The notes beneath the pieces are model-generated. The model was given only the letters and a program-made list of their open reading frames with translations, was not told the origin of the DNA and searched no databases. Positions 1-9,560 of a stretch of 64,000 bases of DNA are shown piece after piece. The position numbers and the translations under genes are program-made. Each line of letters begins with the position of its first letter. The first letter of the stretch is position 1. The DNA is from Defluviitaleaceae bacterium (GTDB lineage: Bacteria > Bacillota > Clostridia > Lachnospirales > WQUN01), in NCBI GenBank assembly GCA_009780185.1, contig WRAN01000001.1:124001-188000 (forward strand), written 5' to 3'.

Positions 1-332
1 ATAAGCATCTGCCCAACGATTCATATATGGTAATGGCTTTAGATGGGCTTGCGATGATAACCCATAAAGACGCGACAAAGTCCAAAGCCGTTGCCGCAGT
101 GGCTGCACATTGGGGCATTAAAAAAGAAGAAATCGTGGCCTTTGGAGACGATTTAAATGATATTGACATGCTGGAATATGTAGGCACTGGCGTGGTTATG
201 GGCAATGGACTTGATGCGGTGAAGGCAGTGGCAGATGATTCTTGTCCCAGTAATGATAATGATGGGGTTGCTTGCTGGATTGAGACTAATATCATCATCA
301 AAACTCAGAAAGGGCAGCCCCTACTGCGGTAG
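1..332 (+). CDS. Cof-type HAD hydrolase, C-terminal part (cut by window edge)
   Basis: The reading frame is open from position 3, so only the C-terminal ~109 residues are visible. The phosphate-binding motif III region (THKDATKSKAV) and motif IV (AFGDDLNDIDML), followed by GTGVVMGNG, are typical of the Cof/YidA subfamily of haloacid dehalogenase phosphatases. These are soluble Mg-dependent enzymes that act on sugar phosphates or nucleotide-like substrates. The substrate cannot be inferred here. The last 35 bases overlap the 3' end of the convergent pantothenate kinase gene. The ATG at 27 is internal to the protein, not its start. Confidence 0.85.
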   Translation, partial: KHLPNDSYMVMALDGLAMITHKDATKSKAVAAVAAHWGIKKEEIVAFGDDLNDIDMLEYVGTGVVMGNGLDAVKAVADDSCPSNDNDGVACWIETNIIIKTQKGQPLLR

Positions 333-1107
333 CATAAATCGCATCTTCAGGCACATGAAATTTAATTGGATACATTTTTGACAAAGTATCAAGCACTTCC
401 TTGGCCTGAGGTATCACGCTAAGCGACCCAATAAGCACCACATCTGAAATATTATCCCTAAGCGTTGCAAAAACCGCCATCATACCTACACTTTCGAATA
501 TCATATTAATAAGTCCGCGTACAATATCCGCAGGTGTGGCAGTATCTTTCAGGTTTCCAAAATTAGAAACGGTGGTATCATAAGGAAGGTTTCCGATTTT
601 TGCACGGGTTATATCACCTAATTGCAAATCTACGGCGCTTAAATCTCCTTGGGCGGCAAGATCAGTAATACGGTCAAAGCTGCTGGCTCCGGCAAAACGT
701 CCGGCAAGTTTTTGCAAAGTGCCTCCCCCTACCCCGCTTCCGCCAATATGGGAGATATCAGTCCCACAGGCTCGCACAAGGGCAGTACCTGTACCAACAC
801 TTACAATTATGGCAGAATCAAGCGTTGCCATTCTTAACCCGCCAAGACCTATTGCTAGAAACTCATCCACCCGTTTTGTGGGGATATCATACATACCATG
901 TAAATAGCTGGAACCTACACCGGTCAGCACTATCTGGCGGATATCGCTTATTTTAAGACTGTGTTTGGCTGTAAATTTTCCAAAAGCACCAAAAGCCGAG
1001 GTTAACTGATCTTTAGCCTCGACTTGCATCATACCAACGCAGCGTTCCTTATCCTTAAAGCCTACAATTTTTGTAGTAGATCCTCCTACATCTATGCCTA
1101 GTACCAT
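298..1107 (-). CDS. coaW: Type II pantothenate kinase
   Basis: 269 residues, the normal length for a type II (Staphylococcus-type) pantothenate kinase, which phosphorylates pantothenate in the first step of coenzyme A synthesis. An ASKHA-fold kinase is shown by the N-terminal phosphate loop GIDVGGSTTK (4-13), a second phosphate loop VSVGTGTA and the glycine-rich GGSGVGGGTLQKL. The gene follows a probable pantothenate transporter S-component on the same strand, which supports the role. The start is fixed by a stop two codons upstream. A GGAGG site lies 13-14 nt away, with a two-codon ORF (ATG AGT TAA) between it and the start, so initiation may depend on coupling. Confidence 0.88.
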   Translation of the reverse strand: MVLGIDVGGSTTKIVGFKDKERCVGMMQVEAKDQLTSAFGAFGKFTAKHSLKISDIRQIVLTGVGSSYLHGMYDIPTKRVDEFLAIGLGGLRMATLDSAIIVSVGTGTALVRACGTDISHIGGSGVGGGTLQKLAGRFAGASSFDRITDLAAQGDLSAVDLQLGDITRAKIGNLPYDTTVSNFGNLKDTATPADIVRGLINMIFESVGMMAVFATLRDNISDVVLIGSLSVIPQAKEVLDTLSKMYPIKFHVPEDAIYATAVGAALSEF

Positions 1108-1110
1108 AGT

Positions 1111-1125
1111 TTAACTCATGCCTCC
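1111..1125 (-). promoter_or_regulatory. Shine-Dalgarno plus two-codon upstream ORF before coaW
   Basis: On the minus strand GGAGG (1121-1125) is followed by one base, then ATG AGT TAA (1111-1119), three bases, and the coaW ATG at 1107. The strong ribosome site is correctly placed for the mini-ORF and poorly placed for coaW. The same layout stands before the ABC ATPase gene at 54403. It could reduce or couple translation, but this is inference. Confidence 0.5.
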
Positions 1126-1145
1126 TTCGTCGGCGTCACAAAAAA

Positions 1146-1177
1146 GTTGGTGTGAAAACCCGCTACGCGGATGTTTC
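1146..1177 (-). repeat. Intergenic hairpin between ECF S-component and coaW
   Basis: An inverted repeat pairs GTGTGAAA with TTTCACAC, and inside it CCGC pairs with GCGG around a TA loop. There is no T-run, so it does not look like an intrinsic terminator. It may stabilise or process the two-gene transcript. Confidence 0.5.
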
Positions 1178-1181
1178 ACAC

Positions 1182-1835
1182 TTACCTCTTTAGCACGTTT
1201 AATGTTTTCTCTATTACAATCACCAGCGTTCCTACAATGGCGGCAACCAGCACTGCGGCTGTAATAGCCTCCGGCACACCATTGGCAGCAATAAGACCCC
1301 ATATTGCAGCATAAATGGCATCTATCGGCGCAGGAGCAGCCAGTGCCGAGTTCCAAGAATCAGCGAAGAAAACATAAATAAAATGCATTACCAATAAGGT
1401 ATTAGTCAAACTTCCAACTATCCCTGCAATGGCATAATTAGCTATAGCAAGCTTAGGGGGCAGTAACTTCCTTAAACCTACAAATACATACCAGGGTATA
1501 ATCCCTACAAGTATCCTAGGCACAAATGCCACCAACAACGCCAACAAACTTCCATTGTCTGTGCCGGGCAAATTAATAAATGGGGAAAATATAAAAGAGG
1601 TAGCCCCTGGGTTATATGTGGCAAAAAGCATACTGGCAAGGCCAAACATAAAACCCAATAAAGCTCCATACTTAGGCCCCATCAGCAGCGCTCCGATAAT
1701 AACGGGAATATGCAAAATTGTTGGACGTACAAAAGGCAATGGAAGAAACCCTATCCCCATAAACATTAAAAGAAAAATGATTGCCGTAAACATACCCGTT
1801 ATTGCGATTAATTGCGTCTTATTCCACTCATACAT
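1182..1835 (-). CDS. ECF transporter S-component, probably for pantothenate
   Basis: A 217-residue, very hydrophobic protein with about six membrane segments and the small-residue-rich pattern HIPVIIGALLMGPKYGALLG, typical of energy-coupling-factor substrate-binding (S) subunits. These bind a vitamin in the membrane and work with a shared EcfAA'T module, which is not encoded in this window. It lies upstream of coaW on the same strand, 74 bases apart. By guilt by association the likely substrate is pantothenate (PanT-like); sequence alone does not prove the ligand. A poly-purine ribosome site (AAAGGGAG) precedes the ATG. Confidence 0.78.
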   Translation of the reverse strand: MYEWNKTQLIAITGMFTAIIFLLMFMGIGFLPLPFVRPTILHIPVIIGALLMGPKYGALLGFMFGLASMLFATYNPGATSFIFSPFINLPGTDNGSLLALLVAFVPRILVGIIPWYVFVGLRKLLPPKLAIANYAIAGIVGSLTNTLLVMHFIYVFFADSWNSALAAPAPIDAIYAAIWGLIAANGVPEAITAAVLVAAIVGTLVIVIEKTLNVLKR

Positions 1836-2150
1836 ATTTTTTCTCCCTTTATAGCGATTTCGGTTGAAATTGGACTCTAAATAAAATCATGTGCTTTATG
1901 CTTGGAATCTATACTGCGCCTTCTAAATATCTGCTTTTTTCTTTTTTTTGTCAATATTTTGATAATCCCACTCCATCTACAAAACGACAGGGGTATCCCT
2001 TACATAGGCTTAATATATCTGTTACAAATACGTAATGCTTTTGTTATCAATATCCACTACCATGTTTAGCTTAATAAGAGTATAATAGGCCACATTAACT
2101 ATGATTAGTTTTATTGAAATGTTTATTTGCATTGAAAGGGGGTTGGCTTA
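1836..2150. promoter_or_regulatory. Divergent promoter region, ECF gene / surface protein gene
   Basis: This 315-base gap separates divergent genes. It holds a degenerate inverted repeat (1870-1913) whose loop TCATGTGCT is identical to that of a stronger hairpin at 11856-11902, and a TATAAT box at 2081-2086 reading towards the surface protein gene. No convincing -35 box is seen at the usual spacing. A GAAAGGGGG ribosome site sits just before the ATG at 2151. Nothing else is recognisable. Confidence 0.4.
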
Positions 2151-5100
2151 ATGGCTAACCAGTCTAGCTTGAAAAGGATGATTGAATCCCAAAAAGCTCG
2201 CGTGCTTATTATGCTGGTCTTTTTGATTATGGCAGTAGCTGTAGCAATCTTTGCCTACGAACACTACCACGAGTATGATTTTGACGACTACAGTGGCTAC
2301 TACATAGATGAATCATATTTAGGAAATGCACCTGATTACTATGACCCATATAATTTTGTAGCCATTGGCGATGAGCTAGTGTATTTTGGTGACTTCGAGA
2401 TTTATGATTATGACCATAGTCTTATGGGCCTTGGAGATAATCTTTATTTTGTTTGCATCGAATCCATGTCTGGCTATCATATCGGCCCGCGTATGGGGAT
2501 AACAGTAATCTTTAACCCCAATACACCTGGAGGGCTAGGTACACCTCCCGGCGAAGGCGCACGCTCCACTACTACCGGAGATGCATCTGGCGGAACAATA
2601 GGGCCGGGCGAAATGCCTGTTAACCCCTCTCACCCGGAAGGCGGCCGTGCAATTAGAGGCTGGAACACCCAAGCTGACGGCAGAGGTGACCCATTTGACG
2701 GTAATACCTTTGTCTGTGCAGTAAACGGCCCATTTGAGGTTTTCATGATTTGGTATGTAACTGTTAACTTTAGTTTAAACGGTGCACCAATACCTATTGG
2801 CACTGACCCCAATAACCCAAATCACTTTGTCCCTCGCACTAATATCATTGAAGGCTGGAGTATTAACGAAACTCCGGGTAGGGCATTCCCACGGCAACTT
2901 ACAGATCCAACTGACTGGCCAGGTTTTACATTCTGGGGATGGTGGGATGTTGGTACTGCATCAGGCGGCAACTTATTTACTGGAGATTCTCCTATATATG
3001 AACCAATGATGCTTCACGCTAGATGGACATCTCCTAATAACCCGTTTATAACTTTTGTACCAGATGGCGGTGCTATTGCACCAGGACATAGCAACAGGCG
3101 TTATGCATATCCAAATACAAGCATTAATGATTCAAGTAGCACCCCAGGTGTGGGTGCGCCACCGCGCCTTAACACGACTACCTTATGGCCACGTACTGCA
3201 CCAAGTGTTATACCGCCAATCGGTTCCGGATTATACTTAGAAGGATGGTGGACAGCACCAAATGGCTGGTCGGGTTCTGGTGATCGCTGGGCTAGCCCAG
3301 GCTTTGCTCATGAATTTAATCATGGCTCAGCACCACCGGTTCCTCGTTATTGGGCTAACACTATAGTAGACAGTTCTATTGATGTTTATGCCCACTGGGT
3401 GTATAGGGTTATATTCAACCCAAATGGAGGGCAGGCTCATCCCCAGCCTTCCGGCTTCTATCCTTTTGGCGGGTCAGGCAGCTACACACTATTCCGTGAC
3501 ATTCCTGCGGCTCATAGTGGCTCTAATATAGGAACCCATGGGGTTCAGCGCAATATATACACCGATATGCCAGCACCTAGGCAGTATCTGCCTATTACTG
3601 TTTCCGCAAACCCTGAGGATATTGATGTCTCTAGGGCAGGTTACACATTTAATGGATGGTGGGATATGGAAATCCCTACATCTTGGAATAGCGGCGGCGG
3701 GGTTTTTGTGGATATAAACCCAAGGACTTCATCTATAATCGGCACTCCATGGGAAAATGCGCAGGAGTTTTTACTAGGCACTCCAGTAGACGCAAGCCGT
3801 GTTGTTTTCGCACACTGGACACGTAACGACTCCGTAATTATCACATTTGACCCCCAAGGCGGGGAGTGGTATCGCCAGCATGATACATGGAGACCACGTC
3901 CCTTTGTCACTTTTGGAACCGACAATCACTATGTTGATATTCCCGGCCCAGGGCCCGGATTCCTGCAAGGTGGTAACATAGCTAGTGCTGCGCAAAACGG
4001 GCACTCCAGTATCCACTATAGAACAATGCCTACTTTCCCTCGCAAAGATGGTTATGTGTTTATGGGATGGTTTTCACATCCCCAATTCATGCCTAACCCG
4101 GCTTATCCAGTGACTTCAAGTATCCCATATATCACGAGGCCAGCATCAGACTTTTCACCATTCTTAAGTTTTGCTGGTGGTAACTTCTATAACCGTATAA
4201 CCTTTGGCAATACATCTGTTGTTGCTAGCGATATAACAGTATTTGCCCACTGGGCACCTTACATTACAGTTCGTTTTAACCCTAATGCTAGCGATGCCAA
4301 TATTGGTGCACATACACTCCCATATCGTAGAGTTGGACATGGTAATACTATAGTCTTCAATACATTTCCGCCAGGAAGCGTAACATCCAATAGTGATCAT
4401 ACACAGCTGACACCTCCGGTTATTGGTACAACACCAATAACCATGACCAACATGATTAATGTTGGCTGGAATACTACCTCTCAAGGCGGCATGGGTGCGC
4501 CACCTGACCATATGATTATTGCATCCCCGTTCCCCTTTGGCGGCACTAGCTTGTCTCGCCCTGGGTTTGTAACCATGAGCACTCATTGGCAGTGGCCCGT
4601 TACCACTGGTTTTTGGAATAATAGACCTGCTGGAACCTTAAACGTAGCAAATGCCGGGCAACATTGGAATACATGCCCCAATGGCACTAACGGCATTGGC
4701 GGCCTTCTAACCGGAGCCATACCTGTGGCTAATATATTACCTGCTCCTGGATTCCCAACGGTTAGGGAGGTAGAGGTTTTTGCCCAATGGGGGATGAATC
4801 TTACCTTTAATCCTAATCTTGGGTCTTTGAGCCCCGGTTTAGAAATATTGCAGCCACCAAGCCGCACTATTACCCTTGCTTCTGGATACTCTTTTAACAC
4901 TAGACATGATACTATTCATACACCACCTACATTCCCTGAGCCAAACCCCACCCGTCCTGCAGGGCATAACTATCCTCATACGCTAGACTTTCCTCAGCCT
5001 AACCCTACTCTTTCTGGGTTTAACTGGCCGGCCCTTGGTAACATTAACTATGCAGGAAACGCAGTTGGTACAACATTCTTGGGTTGGAACACAAGAGCCG

Positions 5101-7688
5101 ATGGTACAGGTGTAATGTTCGGCCCAGATTCTACAATACCACTAATGAACCCTGAAACATGGGAGGTTTTCTCTGGCCCAATGACCCTTTATGGAATATG
5201 GGCAGGCACATCTTTGGAATTCCATGGCAACCATTATGTAGCATCAACCCATACATTTGGCCCACCTGTGGTTTCGTGGCCAACCGGATGGTCAACGCCT
5301 CCAAGCGGTAACGAATACCGTAGGATGCCTTTTACCGTTGGTAGCCCTATAAGTCTCCCGGCTCCACCATATGATCCCACTGGTACATTGGAGTTTTACC
5401 AATGGAACACACAGCGTAATGGAATGGGAACTAGTTTACCTACAGGAAATATAACATTTACAACAGGTACCTTCTATGCTATATGGAGTATAATTGTTAA
5501 CTTTGAGCCAAACGGAGGCGTGTTGAACGACATTACAAGGACATCTGTACCAGTTAGAGTTGGTAACTCCCTAAGCAATGCCAATCTAAATCACATAGGT
5601 ATACCAACGCGCCCAGGATCAGGTTATGAGTGGCTCTTTGGCCGATGGAACATCCAACCAGAAGGAGCCGGAACAATAATTGTTCCGGGTGTATCTCCTG
5701 CAATAACCGAACTTACAACGGTGCACGCAAGATGGGATGGCGTTTTCGACTTCAACTTAAACGGAGGCGCAATTGGTGGCAACTCTGCCAATAGAAGAGT
5801 ATGGGTGCCAGAAGGCCTTACAATCACCCAAACCGCCGCCGCGAATATACCCGCCGCCCTACCCCCATCACCTGCACCAAACCATAATATATCCGCCAAT
5901 GCAGTTGTGCCGACAAACCCTACCCACCCAGACCCAGCAATGATATTTATGGGCTGGCGTGTTACAGCTCCAAGCGCATTGGTGACCGGCGATGTTCTTA
6001 ACGCAACCCAGATTGCCAATATCCAAATGAATGGCTATGTAAACCCAGACGACGATGACTGCCTAGAAAGAACCACACCAAACGGACGTATAGATATAGA
6101 AGCCGTATGGCAGCAGCGCTTGATATTTACCAAAGTAAGCGAATCATTCTATACCGCAGTCGCTCCATCCCCACGCCCAATAGAAACCCGCCCCAATGCT
6201 CAATTTGCACTAGATCGTTGGGATGAAGAACAAGGTGAATGGGTACAAATGGCAACAGCCACCGGTGCAGCCAATGGGGTTGTAACATTTGCCCAACAGC
6301 ATATATTCTCACCCCCGGTAGCACCTGCGACCTATAGAGAATACAGACTCCGTGAACTAGTCCCGCCTGTAGGCTACATCCTACCGGAAGACCATTGGAT
6401 TATTAGAGTAGAAAGGCATACCGACGCAAATGTCACAATAGATGCAAAAATAGTCAGCATAACTGCCGTAGCCAACCATCCTCTATACTTTTTAGATATG
6501 AATGCCGCAAACCCCGGCTTAATCCAAAGCTGGCACGTGGGTAACAGACGCCCTCGCCTTATGTTTACAAAGCTGGATAGAATCGGTAATCCTTTAAACG
6601 GCGTAGTGTTCGTAGTAGAACGGTCAATCTCTGGAGGAAGCTGGGAAGTTGTATACGAAGCTGCTCCAAGTGGTACGGCTATACCTGTTTTCCCGGGGAA
6701 TACACCACCCTCACCTACTCCTAACCCAGCCGGCGTTGTAGTGATTACCAGGCCATTTACAGCCAACTCAACAAATCAGTATAGGTTGAGAGAAGTATCT
6801 GTCCCAGATAACTCTGGTTATCTAATTCCATTACTGGGACGCTGGAACATAATCACTGACCGATATAGCTATGTCGAATCCATCTCTGTATGCAGCGAGT
6901 TTAGCGTAGCGCCTAACTTTACAGTAATAAGCCCTCACCCCGACAACCCCAACTATCCATGGAACAGTATTTGGTCTGTAAGCAATACCCCAACCCGTTT
7001 ATGGCCATTCCTAAAGACTAATGAATATCTCTTACATGACACTATCGATCATACTTATCTACCTGGTGCTGTGTTTAGGCTATTTGTATACAACGGCTTA
7101 GGAGAGCCTGTCGACCTGCTAGTTTCACCCAATATGGTAATCCCTACCCCAAGTATTCCAATGCCTGGTACTTGGTCTTTAGTATCAGAGGAAATAAGTA
7201 ATGGCGGCGCCAACCCGAATCCTATGTGGTTCCCTATGATGCCAGGCCGTTTCTATCAATTAGTTGAAATGATAGCACCAGTAGGATACGCAGCCCCTTG
7301 GGGTCAATGGCGGATAACAGTAGGAGATTTTGACGGTCAAAGCTTCAGAGGCATCCAGGGCAGAGAGCTTAATAGCCGGATAATACACTCAGGCGGGGCA
7401 GTTGGTACCCCTGATATTGAAAGATTCCCAAATCATGCTATAATGATTGACAGTTGTAATATAAATTGCGATGACAATTGTCAGGAGGATCATATGTACT
7501 CTGTAGCTGCCTACCTTATAAGCAACCGCCCAGAGTTTGACTTGCCTATGACCGGAGGGGATGGGCCCATGATAGTTACCATAACAGGTATCTCATTGGC
7601 TGGGATTAGCTTACTTCTTTTGTTCTTTATGATGCGTAAAGGAAAGAAGAATAAAGGTAAAAACGAAGACGGGCAAAATGCAATGTAA
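2151..7688 (+). CDS. Giant LPxTG surface protein with InlB-type repeats and SpaA-like domains
   Basis: An 1845-residue cell-wall protein. Residues ~18-38 are a hydrophobic signal/anchor segment, followed by an acidic, Tyr-rich stretch. About ten Listeria-Bacteroides (InlB B) repeats run from ~120 to 1310; each begins like VIFNPNGG and ends with GWW/GWNT and VFAHW-type motifs. Repeat length is irregular and one unit near the middle is degenerate. Three SpaA/Cna-B-like domains follow, starting near 1323 (LIFTKV), 1469 (LMFTKLD) and 1618 (PFLKTN). The C-terminus has a sortase signal LPMTGG (~1798), a hydrophobic helix and a KGKKNKGK tail. It is probably an adhesin or stalk exposed on the wall. 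No sortase gene is in the window. A terminator follows directly. Confidence 0.9.
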   Translation: MANQSSLKRMIESQKARVLIMLVFLIMAVAVAIFAYEHYHEYDFDDYSGYYIDESYLGNAPDYYDPYNFVAIGDELVYFGDFEIYDYDHSLMGLGDNLYFVCIESMSGYHIGPRMGITVIFNPNTPGGLGTPPGEGARSTTTGDASGGTIGPGEMPVNPSHPEGGRAIRGWNTQADGRGDPFDGNTFVCAVNGPFEVFMIWYVTVNFSLNGAPIPIGTDPNNPNHFVPRTNIIEGWSINETPGRAFPRQLTDPTDWPGFTFWGWWDVGTASGGNLFTGDSPIYEPMMLHARWTSPNNPFITFVPDGGAIAPGHSNRRYAYPNTSINDSSSTPGVGAPPRLNTTTLWPRTAPSVIPPIGSGLYLEGWWTAPNGWSGSGDRWASPGFAHEFNHGSAPPVPRYWANTIVDSSIDVYAHWVYRVIFNPNGGQAHPQPSGFYPFGGSGSYTLFRDIPAAHSGSNIGTHGVQRNIYTDMPAPRQYLPITVSANPEDIDVSRAGYTFNGWWDMEIPTSWNSGGGVFVDINPRTSSIIGTPWENAQEFLLGTPVDASRVVFAHWTRNDSVIITFDPQGGEWYRQHDTWRPRPFVTFGTDNHYVDIPGPGPGFLQGGNIASAAQNGHSSIHYRTMPTFPRKDGYVFMGWFSHPQFMPNPAYPVTSSIPYITRPASDFSPFLSFAGGNFYNRITFGNTSVVASDITVFAHWAPYITVRFNPNASDANIGAHTLPYRRVGHGNTIVFNTFPPGSVTSNSDHTQLTPPVIGTTPITMTNMINVGWNTTSQGGMGAPPDHMIIASPFPFGGTSLSRPGFVTMSTHWQWPVTTGFWNNRPAGTLNVANAGQHWNTCPNGTNGIGGLLTGAIPVANILPAPGFPTVREVEVFAQWGMNLTFNPNLGSLSPGLEILQPPSRTITLASGYSFNTRHDTIHTPPTFPEPNPTRPAGHNYPHTLDFPQPNPTLSGFNWPALGNINYAGNAVGTTFLGWNTRADGTGVMFGPDSTIPLMNPETWEVFSGPMTLYGIWAGTSLEFHGNHYVASTHTFGPPVVSWPTGWSTPPSGNEYRRMPFTVGSPISLPAPPYDPTGTLEFYQWNTQRNGMGTSLPTGNITFTTGTFYAIWSIIVNFEPNGGVLNDITRTSVPVRVGNSLSNANLNHIGIPTRPGSGYEWLFGRWNIQPEGAGTIIVPGVSPAITELTTVHARWDGVFDFNLNGGAIGGNSANRRVWVPEGLTITQTAAANIPAALPPSPAPNHNISANAVVPTNPTHPDPAMIFMGWRVTAPSALVTGDVLNATQIANIQMNGYVNPDDDDCLERTTPNGRIDIEAVWQQRLIFTKVSESFYTAVAPSPRPIETRPNAQFALDRWDEEQGEWVQMATATGAANGVVTFAQQHIFSPPVAPATYREYRLRELVPPVGYILPEDHWIIRVERHTDANVTIDAKIVSITAVANHPLYFLDMNAANPGLIQSWHVGNRRPRLMFTKLDRIGNPLNGVVFVVERSISGGSWEVVYEAAPSGTAIPVFPGNTPPSPTPNPAGVVVITRPFTANSTNQYRLREVSVPDNSGYLIPLLGRWNIITDRYSYVESISVCSEFSVAPNFTVISPHPDNPNYPWNSIWSVSNTPTRLWPFLKTNEYLLHDTIDHTYLPGAVFRLFVYNGLGEPVDLLVSPNMVIPTPSIPMPGTWSLVSEEISNGGANPNPMWFPMMPGRFYQLVEMIAPVGYAAPWGQWRITVGDFDGQSFRGIQGRELNSRIIHSGGAVGTPDIERFPNHAIMIDSCNINCDDNCQEDHMYSVAAYLISNRPEFDLPMTGGDGPMIVTITGISLAGISLLLLFFMMRKGKKNKGKNEDGQNAM

Positions 7689-7702
7689 GTATTCACAACA
7701 GC

Positions 7703-7743
7703 AAAGGAGCCGATGCGCAATATGCGTAGCGGCTCCTTTTTTA
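7703..7743 (+). terminator. Intrinsic terminator, usable on both strands
   Basis: AAAGGAGCCG (7703-7712) pairs with CGGCTCCTTT (7730-7739), followed by a T-run. It lies between the convergent surface-protein and clostripain-type genes. Confidence 0.85.
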
Positions 7744-7749
7744 TTGTTC

Positions 7750-9468
7750 TTAAAAAGGTTGAGTATACTCTACATCTCGGTACGCTCCTGTGTGACGATA
7801 CCCTAGCCTATATCCTTCACGCGCAACAGACCAAGTGAGCCGCAATCCATCGGTTACGGTGAAAACATCTCCTTTATGCCAGTTCTTTTCTATCGTATCC
7901 CTGCTAAAATCCCATTCCAATGCATATATCGCAATCTTATCTCCCGGTTCTATCGGATCATATCCTTTTTGGATTACATGGCCGTCAAAATATCTCACGC
8001 CTCGGATATGCCCTTGGGGGTAGCAGCGGTTAAATACTATCATTATATCCCCATCCCTGCCGTTGATCTCGGCCGGTACCGCATACAAGCGGTTACGGGC
8101 TGTCGTGGCAACGGAGTACATGCTTATGGGCCTTCCGTTTAGTTGAGGCCATAATAAATCATCTGCCGGGGCCGCGGTTTGCAGTAATCCCGCCATGCGA
8201 TATATATTATTGTTAAGGGGCTGCCAGAGCACCAGCTCTGATTGTATTGGAGGAATAATATCCCGCCCACTTCGCCTATTGACTAGTCCATTAAAGAAAT
8301 GATGCAAGTAAGCTGTATAGTTCGCGTCCATTTCTAAGTCCGAATAGATACGAAGGGAATGGGTTCCTTCAGATTTTCCGCCATAGATATAAAATGTAGC
8401 AAGGCCGTATAGGTCTACATCAGAGTTGTGTCGGTTATACACAACACATCTATGAAGTGCCCGCTGTACTGCTCTAGCCTCATGGGGGAAATATTCTGCG
8501 AGATGGCGGGCCATATCTCCTATATCCACCATATCAGAATAGTTATCTCTGGGGCTTCCTTCCCCAAAGGTTTTGGTAACCCCTCTTTTTTGAGCCAATT
8601 GGTGAAATGACGGGCCGTTTTGCGATTTTAATCTGTTGGACGCTACCGCCATAAGTTCCCCCATTGTGTCCATAACTGGCTGTACACGGGTTAGATCTGT
8701 AACACTTAGACTCAGCAGCTCATCACTATCGGGGCCATAGAAATCCATAAAACTATCTACAATGGTCTTCCCTAATGTGATACCGTTCATTTGAGGCTTA
8801 GTGTTAAGGGCACCTAAAAACGTATAATCCCAACCGTCTCCCGGCTCAAGATCTTCTGAGGCTATTAACACATACGCATAATCGGAAGCCAGCACCGCCA
8901 TTTCTATTGTGGCCATTAGGCAGGCATCAAAGCCAAGGAACTCCAACTTGCTGTTCCTAAGTCCTGATTCTTCAAAAGCCAGCCACATATCATGTAAAGT
9001 TAAGCTGTCATCATTAAACTTTTCATCATGGCCAAAGCCTGCAATTGAGCCTCCGCCGTGGTCCCACATTATTAACCCGAATCTATCTGCCGGATAGTTA
9101 TCCATTCCGTATACAATAAAATCCCGTAAAGTTGTGGGGTCACCCATGCTTACATTCCCCATACTGGTAACTTCATATAGCCAGCCATCTTTTATTTCCC
9201 ATATAACACAGTCTCCCGCGGGGATAACATCGTTTTGCCAGCGATAGGTTCCTCCCGTTAGTATTACTATATTGGCATTGCGGGAATCTAGGCCTGAATC
9301 CAGCATCTCTACCAGGTCGGTTGTAGCGGCACCAAAGTCACTTTCCAGGTCAGAGCCGTTCATATATATCAGTATAGTGTATGGCTTTGGTGCGGGACGG
9401 CCAGCAGTACACAGGCCTATTGCCAGTATGGCGATAAAAACCAATATAAATCTTTTTTTATGTTGCAT
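7750..9468 (-). CDS. Secreted clostripain-family (C11) cysteine protease
   Basis: 572 residues with an N-terminal signal peptide (positively charged start, hydrophobic to ~20). The catalytic dyad is visible: His137 in MWDHGGG and Cys183 in GFDACLM, both in the expected order and spacing of peptidase family C11. YTILIYMNGSDLE near 30-42 is the typical first strand. C11 enzymes cut after basic residues and are secreted or surface-bound. Residues after ~430 form a family-variable C-terminal region ending in a beta-rich segment. A GGAG ribosome site precedes the ATG. The Cys at 20 is not in a good lipobox (Leu before it), so type I signal cleavage is more likely than lipidation. Confidence 0.85.
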   Translation of the reverse strand: MQHKKRFILVFIAILAIGLCTAGRPAPKPYTILIYMNGSDLESDFGAATTDLVEMLDSGLDSRNANIVILTGGTYRWQNDVIPAGDCVIWEIKDGWLYEVTSMGNVSMGDPTTLRDFIVYGMDNYPADRFGLIMWDHGGGSIAGFGHDEKFNDDSLTLHDMWLAFEESGLRNSKLEFLGFDACLMATIEMAVLASDYAYVLIASEDLEPGDGWDYTFLGALNTKPQMNGITLGKTIVDSFMDFYGPDSDELLSLSVTDLTRVQPVMDTMGELMAVASNRLKSQNGPSFHQLAQKRGVTKTFGEGSPRDNYSDMVDIGDMARHLAEYFPHEARAVQRALHRCVVYNRHNSDVDLYGLATFYIYGGKSEGTHSLRIYSDLEMDANYTAYLHHFFNGLVNRRSGRDIIPPIQSELVLWQPLNNNIYRMAGLLQTAAPADDLLWPQLNGRPISMYSVATTARNRLYAVPAEINGRDGDIMIVFNRCYPQGHIRGVRYFDGHVIQKGYDPIEPGDKIAIYALEWDFSRDTIEKNWHKGDVFTVTDGLRLTWSVAREGYRLGYRHTGAYRDVEYTQPF

Positions 9469-9560
9469 TTAATCACTCCAATGTGGTGTAATAAGAAAGC
9501 GGCTTCGCCGCGCCAATAAGAGTTGTGCGCTTCGTGCGCTTAGTAGAAGGGAGCTTGAAG
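9469..9560. promoter_or_regulatory. Divergent intergenic region with small GC hairpins
   Basis: The gap between protease and amidase genes holds a perfect 5-bp hairpin with a TTC loop (9499-9511) and a second GCGC-TTCGT-GCGC palindrome (9527-9539). They resemble short intergenic hairpins at 11446-11475. An upstream GTG at 9525 falls inside the second palindrome and is not considered the amidase start. Confidence 0.4.

Noticed and set aside
4164-4586. Several long minus-strand frames within the giant surface protein gene
   Set aside because: They are shadows of a continuous 1845-codon gene; composition is biased and there are no start signals.
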